Source of the DNA: Agelaius tricolor
Taxonomy: Eukaryota > Chordata > Aves > Passeriformes > Icteridae
Assembly (NCBI GenBank): GCA_023055355.1
Contig: JALJCS010000030.1
Location: 248,001-312,000, forward strand
DNA length: 64,000 bases
Direction of reading: 5' to 3'
The notes under the pieces are model-generated. The model was not told where the DNA came from. It saw nothing but the letters and a program-made list of their open reading frames with translations, and made no database searches. Positions 24,107 to 35,175 of the stretch are shown piece by piece (position 1 is the first letter of the stretch; each line of letters starts with the position of its first letter). The translations under genes were made by a program, and so were the position numbers.

Positions 24107-24394
24107 ATGCTCACTAAAAATAAATCAGGATATATATTAAGCCCAGCTATCACGGGCCTCCACAGGCTACTAGTAACCTTTTTGATTGACATTGGGGCTC
24201 AAATCTCTGCACTGACAAAAAAGGATGCCCAGAGGTGTGGAATTGTTCCAACTAAGAGACAATGCTGTGTTCTTAATGCTCTGGGAACTACAGAATCTAT
24301 GAATGTTGCCTTAGCCAAACTGAGGCTCCCTGGAAATGAGCATCAACTAGTCATCAAAATGGTAATTGGGAACATTCCAAATAACTGATTAGGA
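24107..24394 (+). pseudogene. pro: ERV-A protease remnant
   Basis: A 94-codon open piece contains LIDIGAQISAL, matching the aspartic-protease active-site loop (D-T/S-G-A) with isoleucine in the second position. A hydrophobic segment before the stop (KMVIGNIPNN) sits where the C-terminal part would be. The stop at about 24386-24388 separates it from the RT reading frame. Its place between gag and RT supports the call. The non-standard DIGA loop may be decay. Confidence 0.7.
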
Positions 24395-25654
24395 ATGGGT
24401 GTCCTTGCTGGGAGGCAGTGGGAAGACTCTGTGGGATTTCTGTGGTCTTTTGGCACACTGCCACTTAACATTAGGCTGCTTCAAACCGCACCCTCCCTAC
24501 CCTATAATCAAACAACTCATGTAAAACAATACCCTCTACCTTCTGGTGCCAGAGAAGGTATCAAAGCGGTTCTACAGGACTTGAGAAACCAAGGGGTAAT
24601 AATTCACACACATTCTCCTTTTAATTCACCGGTATGGCCAGTCTGAAAAGCCAGTGGAAAGTGGAGATTAACAGTAGATTTTCGCAGGCTTAAAGCCAAC
24701 ACAGACCCTCTTACAGCACTGGTCCCAAACTTAGCTGAATTAATAACATCAATTCAAGAAAAGGCTCACTCAATCATGGCAATGGCAACTATGGATGTCA
24801 AAGACATCTTCCTTATGATACCTATACAGCCAGAAGATATAGGGACCATTTTGCCTTCACATGGGAAAGGACGGCAATACACTTGCACTAGGCTTCCCCA
24901 AGGCTACAAACACTCCTCCACTTTGGCCCACCATGCTTTAGTTCAGGAATTAGAAAAAATACCCAAACCTGATCCTGCTGATCCTGTAGCTGATAATCAA
25001 TACATTTAAGACACTCGGGGGGGGGGGGGGGGGGGTGGTGGGGAGGGGGGGAAGGATGAAATAGAGGTAGTAGGGAAACATCAGCAGAAAATAATCTCTC
25101 ACTTAAAAAGTCTTGATTTGCAGATACCCGCCGAGAAAATTCAGAAACCTTCTCAGGAAGTGAAGATTTTGAGAATTTGGTGGAAAGGAGGCATGACATG
25201 TATTCCACCCAATACCCTAACCTCTTTAGTAGATCAGTTTCAAAGGCCTGAATTGAGGAAAGATCTCCAGCAAGCTCTAGGACTATTAGTGTTCTGGAGA
25301 AAACACTTCCCAGATTTCTCAATAATTGCTAGGCCGCTTTTTGACTTGCTGAGGAAAAGAATGAAATGGGATTGGACTCCTTCTCAGGAAGAAGCATTGC
25401 AATTACTGATTTTTGAGGCAACAGCTCACCAAGCACTAGGCCCTATCCATCCCACAGATCCCTTTCAGGTGGAATGGGGATTTGCCTCCTCAGGGCTATC
25501 AGTACACATTTGGCAGTGGGGTCCCGAGGGTCCAACGGGGCCTCTTGGTTTTTATTCCTGTGGTTTCAAAGATGCTGAGAAAAGATACACTACCTGGGAA
25601 AAGGGGTTGTTTGTAGTTAGCTTAGCTCTCCTAGAAGAGGAAAAAATTGCATGA
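24395..25654 (+). pseudogene. pol (RT): ERV-A reverse transcriptase remnant
   Basis: The fingers/palm part has PLPSGAREGIKAVLQDL, then an in-frame TGA near 24644, then WRLTVDFRRLKANT, MDVKDIFLMIPIQ and TRLPQGYKHS, all classic RT blocks. The catalytic YxDD box is destroyed: Tyr-Ile is followed by a TAA at 25007-25009. A run of about 19 G and further G-rich sequence comes next (25017-25050). The thumb/connection part resumes in another frame at 25118-25654 (LVFWRKHFPDFSIIARPLFD, then WDWTPSQEEALQLL). Reverse transcription from this copy is impossible. The PQGYKHS block and 5-bp TSD context suggest an ERVL-like or related lineage. Confidence 0.88.
25017..25050 (+). repeat. Poly-G / G-rich tract in RT
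   Basis: About 19 consecutive G, then TGGTGGGGAGGGGGGG. It could form a G-quadruplex. It lies eight bases after the stop that ends the YxDD box. Length may be unreliable because homopolymers are prone to sequencing error. Confidence 0.9.
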
Positions 25655-25779
25655 CAAGAGCTTATTGTATTAAGAAGCCGTTTCAAAGTTATCAAAATCG
25701 TCACTAATGGGAGCCCCACCCCTCCCCCCCACCTGACGGGGTAGCCCAAAGGGCCTCAGTTAGGAAATGGTATGCTCAG

Positions 25780-26523
25780 ATGGAAGGCTATTGTAATACC
25801 GTCTCAAGAACGGAAGATGCTGCTAAAAATCTAACAAGCCAAGGCACTGAGAGCCTGGTTAGCAGCCAAGATAAATCTGCCTCTGTAATCAAAGCTGCCC
25901 TTCCTTTCTCCCCCGAACAAGCAGCAAGTTCTTGGTTCACAGATGCCTCTGCAAAACGGGAAGGGAAGGTATGGAGATCTAGAACAGCTGTCTTACACAA
26001 TTCATTTGGTGAAAGAATCATTACCGAAGGGGAAGGCAGCGCTCAGGCTGGGGAACTCATAGCTGTTTGGAGTGTTTTCCGATGTGAGGCACAGAACATT
26101 TCTCTTGCCTGCATTTACACCGACTCTTACACAGTGTACAAAGGTTGTACCGAGTGGCTTCCTTTCTGGCAGCAAAATGATTGGGAAGTTCACAGAATTC
26201 CAGTGTGGCAAAAGGAAAAGGGGCAAGAAATTTTAGATGTTGCAAGCCAAGGAAATATTGCTATTGGTTGGGTAGCTTCTCAGCAAACAGATGGAAATCC
26301 AGCAGGAGAGTGGAAGAATAGAGCTGATGAACTAGCAAGGCTCAGCCCCCTGAAAAAGGAACTCATTCCTGAGGACTGGGATCAACTATTAGAATGGCTG
26401 CATGGAAAAAGACAGCACACAGGTGCGAAAGATTTGTACAAAGAAGCTCATGCTTGTGGTTGGCTGGTTACCAGGGAAATGTGTAAAACATGCGTATCAG
26501 CCTGCGAGCAATGTCACAGGTGA
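25780..26523 (+). pseudogene. pol (RH/IN): ERV-A RNase H and integrase zinc domain
   Basis: A 247-codon open stretch. RNase H motifs are visible: WFTDASAKREGKVW (first Asp), a Glu in SAQAGELIAVW, and CIYTDSYTVYKG (third Asp). The last part carries the integrase N-terminal zinc finger: a His pair around HTGAKDLYKEAHACGW and CKTCVSACEQC, after which a TGA (26521-26523) stops the frame. This is the best preserved enzyme piece of ERV-A. It lies downstream of a frame break at about 25655-25780, so it would not be expressed as a polyprotein. Confidence 0.86.
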
Positions 26524-27162
26524 CTGGAGAGACATCCTTGAGAAGATGACCCTCTGCATTTAAGAAAGGGTAAAGGCTTATGGGACGCGTGGCAGGTAGA
26601 CTATATTGGCCCCTTTAAGAAGTCAGGAGGTAAACACTTTGTGCTAGTAGGAGTAGAAATTGTATCTGGGTTGGTTCAAGCTGATGCTTTGAAAAGAGCT
26701 ACAGGTGATAATGCGGTTAAAGCTTTGCAGGGGTGGTTTGGAACTTTCCCAAAGCCACAGGAAATTCAATCTGATCACAGGTCCCACTTCACTGCTAGAG
26801 GTGTACAGCATTGGGCAAAAGGTGAAGGAATTAAGCGGTCTTTCCACAGCCCTTTCCACTACCCTCAAGCTAAGGGGATCTTAGAAAGGACCAAGGGTTT
26901 TTTGAAAGGACTTCTGAAGCCCCGGGAGGGAAATTGGGACGATCGGTTATGGGAAGCTGTTAAAAGAATGAACAGTAGATGGGGGGGGAATGGATGTCCC
27001 AAAATCACTGCCTTTTGCCCAACAGCTCCAAGCATCGTTCCCTTACTACGGCGACCTGACGATTCAAAAAGTCCAGCACATTACCCTGGACAACCTGTTC
27101 TGGTGGACCTCCCTACTGTAGGGGAAGTAGCACTAGTGCTGAAAACCCCTCTGAAGAAATAG
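26524..27162 (+). pseudogene. pol (IN): ERV-A integrase catalytic core remnant
   Basis: The core follows the TGA at 26521 in the same general register. The DDE triad is recognisable: Asp in VDYIGPFKKSGG, Asp in IQSDHRSHFTARG, and Glu in YPQAKGILERTKG. By my count 36 residues, not the usual 35, separate the second Asp and the Glu, with the extra residue in the HSPFHYPQ segment. The usual DNG after the second Asp is replaced by DHR. A C-terminal PGQPVLVDLP-like segment with a basic end resembles the DNA-binding domain. The frame ends at 27162. Integrase would insert viral DNA; this copy is not expected to work. Confidence 0.85.
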
Positions 27163-27951
27163 GCATGGGTAGCCTCTGATGCTCTAGGGAAAGAGCATTG
27201 GATAAATACATGCTGGATAATCCTATCCATTTTAACTCTTTTCTGGCCTCAGTGGAAGGATTTCTGTTGTTTTTACTTTTACAGAAGAACCCTGAGGAAC
27301 ATGAAAATCATCTGAACCATGATAACACTGGTGATGCTTTTCTGCATCCTACCACAATTCCATGGACAGGATCCTGCTGAGTGGTTGTGGTCTGAAGCTA
27401 CCCTCCATCCCACTAATGTTCTAGGAGCGTATCCCAAGGGTGGCCACCCAAACCTAGAGCCTATAGTGCTGCATGACCCCCAGGTATATGGTCCAAGTGA
27501 GTGGGGATGGGATCAGAAGGACTGGACTAGAGCCCTAACTGGAACAATTGGTGAGTCGATTGTGGAAGCATGCAGAAAAATGGAAGGATCTCTCTATGAG
27601 AAATCCACCTCCATCACAGTTGCCGGAAATTTTATGGAACCAGATGGGAAAAATGATTTGGATATCCCTTCAGCGAGACTGTGTCCTACAAACAAGTGGG
27701 AGTGTGCCAAACAAATTCCCCTTACTCTGTGTTGCTGCCAGGAGTATGTTGGTAATTACACTCTAGGTCGCAAAACGAACAATGTTGCAAGTACAAAGGA
27801 TTGTAAAAATGAACCAATTGATTGCTGGCATAATTTGACGTTAACTAAACCGACTTAAGTGACATGCCGCTGGCAAAATAACTTGACCAACCTGTTAGGT
27901 TGAAAAGGCTTAGCTCATAAATTTAAGATAGACGCTATAACAAAACCCACG

Positions 27952-28116
27952 CTGAGTACCGTAGTTACATCCCAGTGGAATAGACGGGACTGAGAGCATG
28001 AAGCCCACACTGAGCACCATAGTTACACCCCAATGGGTAGAAGGGACTGAGAGCACAAAGCTGACATTGAGTACAGTAGTTACATCCGAGTGGGCAGAAG
28101 GGACTGAGAGTCCCCT
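27952..28116 (+). repeat. 57-58 bp tandem repeat within env, about three copies
   Basis: Units start at about 27952, 28010 and 28067 and share the phrases GAGTACAGTAGTTACATCC and GGGACTGAGAG with moderate divergence. The second period is 57 bp (19 codons), which keeps frame. The third copy is truncated. Confidence 0.85.
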
Positions 28117-29639
28117 TAGTCAATGTGGCCTTGGTCCCAAGCTTTTGTTCACTTGGCAGGAATGGGAAAAACAAAAAGCCTGGCAGCTTCAAGGGGGAGT
28201 GGGAGAAGGAATTAGCCGAAGGATTTGTGAAACTGCTTATAGCAAAGCAATCTCAATCAGTGTTTTGACAGATCAGACAAATAAGCGTGAACAGGTTTGT
28301 ACGCCCCCAAGCGTACAAGACTGTTGGCACAATTTTACATTAACACAAACTGCAGAAGTAGTTTGTCTTTGGTCCAAAACTAGTGAAGGCTTTTCTTTTA
28401 AGTTGATAAGAAATGGTATGAACCAACCTTCTACTACCACCACTCCAGCCCAAGCACCGCTTATGCTTAGCCTGAGAAGTTTTGAAATTGGACCATATAT
28501 AATCAGGAAAACTGGTCAACAACACATATTGTTCAATCTGGCACGGTCTCTTAAACAAGTCAAATTGCTGATGATGCAAAACAATGTCTCAGAAATTCAG
28601 CCGGCCTGTTTGCCTTTTTTGCGGACTTCCTTTGAGGGTTGGACCACCTGGCTGCAAAACCAGAAAGTCCGTTTTTTCTTTAAAAACAGACACTAAGAGA
28701 CATAACCGGTGTTTTGGGAACAGGTTTTGGAATTCTAAATAGTATTGATTCTGAAGTACACTAATGGATAAATTGGCTGCCACAAAGTGGTTAGAGATTT
28801 GACCAAATTAAAACAACCACTGCAATCATCCTTATTGGCTTTGGGAACACAGCAGTGCTTGCTATCAAACATATTACCAGCTTGGGAAAAGGTAAATGTA
28901 AGTGATCGCAAATTGGTAGACTGATGCACTCGGTGCTACACAAAACAACCTTTCTTTGGCTCTTAGCTGTATCCAGGCACAATTGTCGATGCAGTCAGTT
29001 GCTGCCTCAATGATAAGAGAAGGTGAAGGCAATTTTCCTGCTGAAATTCAGAAAAGAATTTGGGACAGTGCCACTGATTTTGAAAGAGAATTCCAGTCCT
29101 GGTGGAACTTGGTGAATTTTACTTATCACCCCATTACAAACACAGCCACAGCTCTTGTGTTAACCGTACGCAATGCCTCAGTGCATTTGAGATTTCCTAT
29201 TATTGCATTAGGGCTAAATCATGATGGAGCTATTCCCAATCTTTCTGAACATAGAGAATGGGCCCATCAAACTGGTAAAAAATGGCAACATGTTAATTTG
29301 GAATCTTCTATTGTCCGAGAACTAGGCTTCATCTGTGAAAGTAATGCAATTACAGCTCAGGATGTTTGTTTGGACACAGAACAAAATATCTGTCATTTTG
29401 AAATTCATCCGAACGAGACTTTCGAAACAGGCCTTAAATATATAGGCAATGGGTGTGGGTGCTTTAGAACTGCTTGTGATATGGTATTTGTAGAAAATGC
29501 AGTAGTGGATAGTAAAAATCATTCAAATTGTTGCGCTTGTAACTTTACAAAATTGAGGGATGTGATTTTTCTTCAGAAGCTCCAGTTACCTCCCATTACC
29601 TTTTTCAATCCAATTAAAGACTGATTCACAAACTATTAC

Positions 29640-30310
29640 TGTCCTAGGGTGACGTTATGATGCTTGTATCCCCATCCGTGTGTTCTGTTGATGCTGGCTA
29701 TCATGTTCTGTGCCTTCAAGACTGGCTGTGAAGAGCGAATGTTTTGTTTTGGTTTTGCTATCAGCCGCTCCCCCACAGCTGGCACGACACAGAGACAGGG
29801 CAGTACATGGGTGCTGCTTTTGCTTTTTGCTTTGCTTTTCGCTTTGCTCTTGCTTCGGCTTTGCTCCTGCTTTGCTCTTGCTTTTTTGCTCCTGCTCATT
29901 AGTTAGTTTAGCTAAGCAGTCCAAATTTTCCCTGGACTGTTTCTCCTTTCCCTTCTTTGGACCTACTCGGACCTGCTCCGGACTGGGACCTGGGAAACAC
30001 CGAGAGTTTGCACCTTGTGGCCAAGGTGCAGCAGCTACCCCAGCACAGGACAGACTGATAACAGAGCGAGCACTCCCAAGAGAGACTTTCTGAAGTTGTC
30101 TACTTTTTCAGAGCGGTGAAAGAGTGGTGCCATCTGGTATTGTTCCTTTTGTGTGCTGCGGGGTGCTTTGCCTGTTACAGAAACAGGTTCTTTCCACTTC
30201 TTTCCAAGGAATCCTTCCCGACCCGGTTGGGGGGAGGGGCCGTGTGGGTTTGTTTTCTGGAGGGTCCACCTTTTGGAGGTTTTCTCCCAAATTTGCCCTA
30301 AACCAGGACA
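29640..30310 (+). mobile_element. Family X solo LTR inside ERV-A env
   Basis: It begins TGTCCTAGGGTGACGTTATG and ends CCTAAACCAGGACA, in + orientation, opposite to the other X copies. The flanks are ATTAC (29635-29639) and TTTAC (30311-30315), a 5-bp TSD with one change. A T-rich GCTTTTGCTTT-type repeat lies at 29815-29905. The AATAAA present in the 2994 copy is altered here (CAGAAACAGG near 30178-30187). It separates env ectodomain sequence from more env sequence, which shows it landed after ERV-A integrated. Confidence 0.9.
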
Positions 30311-30812
30311 TTTACCTACTCCCATTGGGATGAACATTACTTTGGTAAAGCAATCTTTGCTTCATCAGGACTTCATTGAAATATTGGAGAAGATCAAGAA
30401 GAATAGACAGAAAGCACTGGTAACTGTTCATCACAATGTGAAAGAAATACACCATGTCATAGAGAGAGTAAGAAAAGATGCTGAACACAGGTGGTAGGAT
30501 ACTCTTTTTGGGTGGTCACCTACTGCCACAAGAGTCCTGAACAGTATGTGTCATCCCATCATTGCCCTTTTGCGTTTCGTTTTGATTGGGGTTTTTTAAT
30601 CAGCAATCTTACTCATTATGAATTGGAGAATGATGAAAGAGTTAACAAAATTGATGTCTGTAATTAATGCACACAACTGGGCTGATGTCCTTTTCACTGT
30701 GGCCATCTCCAAGACTATTGACACAAGGCGACTACAAATGAGAGGATGTGTTTTGAAATCGTCTTCAATTTTCTTTGAAGATTATAAGAAAATTACTTTT
30801 GATTTTTGGTGA

Positions 30813-31134
30813 ATTGTTTTGAAAAAAAAATATTTTAAATGAACTGTTGTTGATTTGTTTATTGCTTTATTGCCTTTGATTATTTGTGATTAGTTTCAGA
30901 TATTTGAAAAAAATGTTTCAAAATAATATGGTTTAAATTACTGTTATTATATTTGTTTCTTGTGTCCTTACCCCCGCCTTTTTTTATCTTTTCTTGTCCT
31001 TCCCTCCTCTCTCTCTGTCTGACGTATTGTCTCTGCTTTCCGGGATATGCTACCAATGTGCGACAAGTATACAACAATAGTACAGAACACTGCTGATGAA
31101 GACCCTTTGAAGCCTGTCGTGAGTCACCAGGTGC
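30813..31134 (+). other. AT-rich region before ERV-A 3' LTR
   Basis: It follows the last env-like piece. No convincing polypurine tract precedes the LTR start at 31135. The nearest A-run is at about 30821-30830. The expected tract may be deleted or the LTR start mis-set. Confidence 0.5.
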
Positions 31135-32120
31135 TGTGAGAGACGGTCTGAGGTTCCCCCCATTTGCCTCACGACCGTCCACAGGACCGATATCAGGACC
31201 CTGAGGACCCCGATGGGACCTCTGGCGTGCCAGTAATGGATGAACACCAAAAATCCTGAGGCCCCTGAGCAGAATTCTGGCCTGCCAAGTGATTGTTCAC
31301 AGCTGTGTCTTCAGTGACTGCTTCTAGCAGGGCCTGCCAAAGGGCGACCCAGCCTATATGCTTGCACCTGCTTCACGACAATAGACCAGGAATTTTCCCA
31401 CCTCTTGGCCAGATGAACTTGCTGGGGCAACTTGGTAGCCCCCCCATGGAAAATCCTTCCTCTGCTCCACTACCACCGTGAGGCACCGAGGTTGAAGCCC
31501 CCCTACCAAGGACTGAGACTGAGACACCTGTAATTCTGATGCAGGGGTGCTGGCCTGACTGAAGCAGGATGCCTGCTGAGTGTTGCCTACAGATGTGCCT
31601 ACAGGACCTAGACTGGTTTCCCCCAGAAAGCAGTCCTGAAACAGTGGGTCCCACTCACTGCTGATACTGACTTATCCTGCTGAGAACATGGACTGTCTGT
31701 ACCCGTCTTCAATACCTTTTTCCCCCTCAGCAATTTCAATAGACTTCTTCTTCTTGATTGTATCTATTCCCCCTCAGCCATTTCAAGATTCTGTTTCCCC
31801 CCTCAGCAATGGACTATAATAGAACCTTGAGTTCACCAGGACTTTGAGACCTTCCCAACGTGACTAGGCAAACTCTATCGGCCGGACTAAGAGGACTTAG
31901 TCTCTCCATGTTTGGTAGCTATACTCCTCTCTCTTTCTCCCCCTCTTTTTTATTCTTTTCCTCTCCCTGACTCCTTTCAGGCATTTGCTGTGGTCATTCT
32001 ATAAAGGTGCATTTGTTTAGATTGATACTGCAATCCCCTTTCCAGGTTGTCTGTTGCACTCCCAGATCAGTTAACCAACCAACCAGTTAACCAATCCGTT
32101 GGTATGAGTGGATCGTGACA
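31135..32120 (+). repeat. ERV-A 3' LTR
   Basis: It starts near TGTGAGAGAC, ends GATCGTGACA, and is about 986 bp. It aligns with the 5' LTR at 19407-21687. It contains the empty target site for the X insertion at about 31920-31935. A TATAAAGG motif near 32000 and T/C-rich runs (31926-31975) are shared by both LTRs. It lacks a roughly 31-bp segment present in the 5' LTR near 20121-20152. Confidence 0.87.
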
Positions 32121-33799
32121 ATACCTTCTTTCAAGCTGAAATTGGTTCTAGTCCATAGAAGCACACTGGTAGGTAAAAGTAGACTCTAAAAGATAACATT
32201 CAAAATGTATTTCCCTTGTCTTCCCATTAAAGCAAGTGAAGAAAGCAGACAGGAGATCTTCAGATAACATGCTATGCAAATTGAAAAGATTCTGTCCTTA
32301 TTTGAAGCAACTGAGGAACTCACACAATGAAATACAGTTCAGACAGATGGAAGGGTCACAGATGATGTCAAATCTGTACTTCCAATGTTTGAATGAAGCA
32401 AGATTTCTTGAAGTACAATCCTATACAATGAAGGTGAGTTTGCAGAAGCAATTGAACTGGCTCTGTTTTCTAAACACAATGTTTTCTAAGTAACTGAGGA
32501 TTCAGGAAGGCAAGCTTGGAATTTAAAGGATTTAGAAACATACAAATACCAAGACTGGCAGTTCATTAGCTTTAACAGTCTCTTCAAATAAGATCTATTT
32601 TTAACTTCTTCTTGTAGTAGGTCTGAAGACATTGGGAACGATGCAATAAAACAAAACAAACAACAAACCAAAACAAAACCGAAACAGCTTTCTCAAAAAG
32701 CTTGGAGAAACCAGAGAAATTATGATTTTTAGGGGTTAAGTAGTCCTTTAAAAGTTGTCTCTGGGAAAAGAGATAAAAAACCACTAATTGACTGTGGAGT
32801 ATATTCCAAACCTGTACTGAAGCATGTAAGGGACAAGAGCCGGTAATAAAACTACTATGCTGGGTTCATCTGTTAAAAGCATTCCAGAATGGTTGAAATT
32901 ATCAATCACATAATGTGGGATTTAAAAAAAAAAAAAAGAAAAAAAGAAAAAAGAAGAAAACATAGAGAAAAAAATATTTTGAAGATGTTTTCCCATTCCC
33001 AGATGGCATAACAACTTTATTTCATTTTGTTCCTAAGACTGATTAATAGCTTATGAAGTGTTTTACAATTGAGAGTGAGAGTGTTCACACTAACCGTACA
33101 ATTTGGATGGATCTCTTTTACTTTGCACAGCAGCAGATACGGTTTAGCACTCCACAGTTCAGTCCCCAAAAGTGAATGGGTGTGGCAGATTTAACCTAAC
33201 TGGCCAGTCCACCAGAATGCTTAATTATCTTGGAAAATGCTTTGCTCTATCTCATTATCTGGACATGTCTCTCTAGCTCCGCTTTGAGCTCCTTGATCTT
33301 TCATCTACAGGATGAGATCCAATTTAGCTTACCAAGGACATAGCCTTTCAAAACCACATCTTTTATCTTCTGCATTCATCCAAGTACATTTCTACTGCAG
33401 GGAACCCTGTGGAAGATCCTAGTTGTTTTGTTTCTCAGATAGTTGTTGCATAAAAGAGCTCTTCTTTTAATTTTTTCCCTGCTAAAGTATAGGCTCTGTA
33501 CTTAACTGATTGTGATGCTAACTCATTATCATCTATTCTCCAGTCGTACAGAGTAGGCAGCAAAGTTTTCTTCTGAAGACATTCATTTAATGAGAAATGC
33601 TGAAGGTCTGACTTTAGTTGCAAAGGCCACTGATTGACCGGTTGCAAAATTGTTAAGTCTAGTAAGAGCAGGAAAAGTGTGCTGTTGCTGTGCCTGTAAA
33701 TGTCGTGTCAGCTGCTGTTGGGATAAAAAGCATGAGCATAAGAAAACATGGATAGAAAAGAAATTTGTTGTGATTTCTGCACAAGAGGAAGTATGAAGC
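32121..33799. other. Unannotated DNA
   Basis: AT-rich, with A-runs and CAAAAC-type tracts at 32646-32685 and 32921-32960. No gene or recognised transposon is seen. Confidence 0.5.
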
Positions 33800-34011
33800 A
33801 CTTATTTCAGTGGCTAAGACAGTATCATCATTGGGCCAGTTCTCTTCAACATCTTTTGAACAACCTGGACACAGCACTTGAAGGAATATTAAGAAAGTTT
33901 GCCAAAGACACTAAATTGGGAGGAGCTGTGAACTAGCTCCCTTGAGGGCACAGAGACCTTGCAGAGAGATCTTGCCAAATAGGAGAGATGGGCAATTCTT
34001 GCTGGCCGGGA

Positions 34012-34500
34012 GTCTATGCACAAATCACAAAAGGGGCGGGACTGCTGGGGACGGCGTCTCAAGCTGGGTTTTTTCCAGCATCAGTCTCATTACATGGTGA
34101 TGACAATGGGAAGCTGCCAGCAGCTCACGTCCCCAGCAGCAGACAAAGAACTTAATGTTACAACTGACTTGAAAAGTTTTTTGACCAATCACACAAAGCA
34201 AAAGCATATTGACAGTACTTCTATCCAATCACTATAAAGACATGTACCTGGGCTTAGAACAATGCTCGCTTCTTTCGAATAAAAGACCTGCTTGTAAGCC
34301 TTAAGATACAGTGCACAGAGCTCCGTTATTAAGCTTAGAACTACCTAACATCGCGCTAGATATACTTTGCTGTAGCTTAGGGAGTTATTCTAGACAAGCA
34401 TTAATACACAGACCATTGTTCCATTTGTCCTTACTTTTCTACTTCTCATCTAATTTTTCTGCTGACAAACCTTATGACTACTGCTTAGCTCCAATGACAG
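34012..34500 (+). mobile_element. LTR-like insertion in CR1 (approximate ends)
   Basis: It has LTR promoter features in order: CCAATCAC boxes (34185-34192 and 34226-34233), TATAAAGAC (34235-34243), and GAATAAAAGACC (34278-34289) as a polyadenylation signal about 40 bp later. CR1 sequence lies on both sides. Terminal TG...CA and a TSD are not unambiguous, so boundaries may be off by tens of bases. Confidence 0.6.
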
Positions 34501-34819
34501 TTCTGCTGTCTCTGAGGCCTTCCTTTTGCAGCTTTCCCAAACCCCTCTGTTTTTGAGGATTCCCACAGGCAATCACCAACCAGATGGAGTGGAACAAGGG
34601 CAAGTGCTGGATTCAGCACCTGCAACTGGGCAATCCTGGTGGGTGTATAGACTGGGGAGGGAGCAAGAGGCTGGGAGAAGCACTGCAGAAAGGGACCCAG
34701 GCTCCTGGCCAATGGCAAGCTGAATGTGCATCAGCAGTGCCCTGGCAGCCAGGAGGGCCAAGCCTGTCCTGGGGTGCATCAGGCACAGCATCACCAGCTG
34801 GGCAAGGGAGGGGATTGTC

Positions 34820-34877
34820 TTGCTCTGCTCTGCTCTGCTCTGCTCTGCTCTGCTCTGCTCTTCTCTTCTCTGCTCTG
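34820..34877 (+). repeat. (TGCTC)n microsatellite
   Basis: About eight exact TGCTC units followed by TCTTC variants, expanded inside the CR1 remnant. Confidence 0.95.
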
Positions 34878-35175
34878 GGGCGGAATCACCTTGGTATTAG
34901 AAAGTCCTCAAATGAGGTCTACAAAGACAGGACTCAATGAAATGGCATGCAGCTGAGTCAGGGGAGGTTTAGGTCGGGTATCAGGAAAAAGTTTTTAACC
35001 CGAGAATGGCTGGGCACTGGAAGAGTCTCTCCAGGGAGTGGTCACACCATCACAACTGTCTGAGTTTGGGAGTTCAAGGATGCCCCCAGGCAGGGCCAGG
35101 AGTTGGACTGATGATGATCCGCATGGGGTCCTTCCAATTCAACAGATTCAACGACTCAATGGTTCTGTCCTGGCC

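Larger units (their letters stand above)
27319..30812 (+). pseudogene. env: ERV-A envelope remnant, split by X LTR
   Basis: Several open pieces lie in order after integrase. 27319-27858 starts with a hydrophobic signal-peptide-like stretch (MITLVMLFCILPQF) and has N-glycosylation sites (NYT, NLT). 27998-28696 has NFT and NVS sites. 28956-29624 is rich in paired Cys and N-x-S/T sites and resembles the ectodomain of a transmembrane subunit. An X LTR then interrupts (29640-30310). Env-like sequence resumes at 30311 (MNITLVKQSLLHQDF) and stops at about 30497. A hydrophobic stretch follows. Stops and frame changes occur between pieces. It would mediate receptor binding and fusion in an intact virus; this copy is dead. 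Confidence 0.75.
19407..32120 (+). mobile_element. ERV-A: degraded, near-complete provirus with nested LTRs
   Basis: Two direct LTRs (19407-21687 with insertions, and 31135-32120) flank an interior with remnants of gag, pro, RT, RNase H, integrase and env in canonical order on the + strand. Nearly every gene has stops or frameshifts, so it cannot encode a virus. The RT, RNase H and integrase style and the 5-bp TSDs of local LTRs suggest a class III (ERVL-like) or intermediate lineage, but env is retained, so the class is uncertain. Flanks ATATG (19402-19406) and ATACC (32121-32125) agree in only three of five bases. They may be a decayed TSD. Later hits are an X LTR in the 5' LTR and another in env. 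Confidence 0.88.
33800..35175 (+). mobile_element. CR1: CR1 LINE remnant, interrupted
   Basis: The left part (33815-34005) matches the CR1 RT region: GGGCCAGTTCTCTTCAACAT, then AAGTTTGCCAAAGACACTAA, then TTGGGAGGAG. Matching sequence resumes at about 34585 (AAGTGCTGGATTCAGCACCTGCAACTGGG region) and runs to the 3' region near 35170 (GGTCCTTCCAATTCAACAGA and beyond). An LTR-like element and an expanded pentanucleotide repeat interrupt it. It is non-functional. Confidence 0.78.

Noticed and set aside
19402..32125. Perfect TSD for ERV-A
   Set aside because: Flanks ATATG and ATACC match in only three of five positions. I report it as possible decay only.
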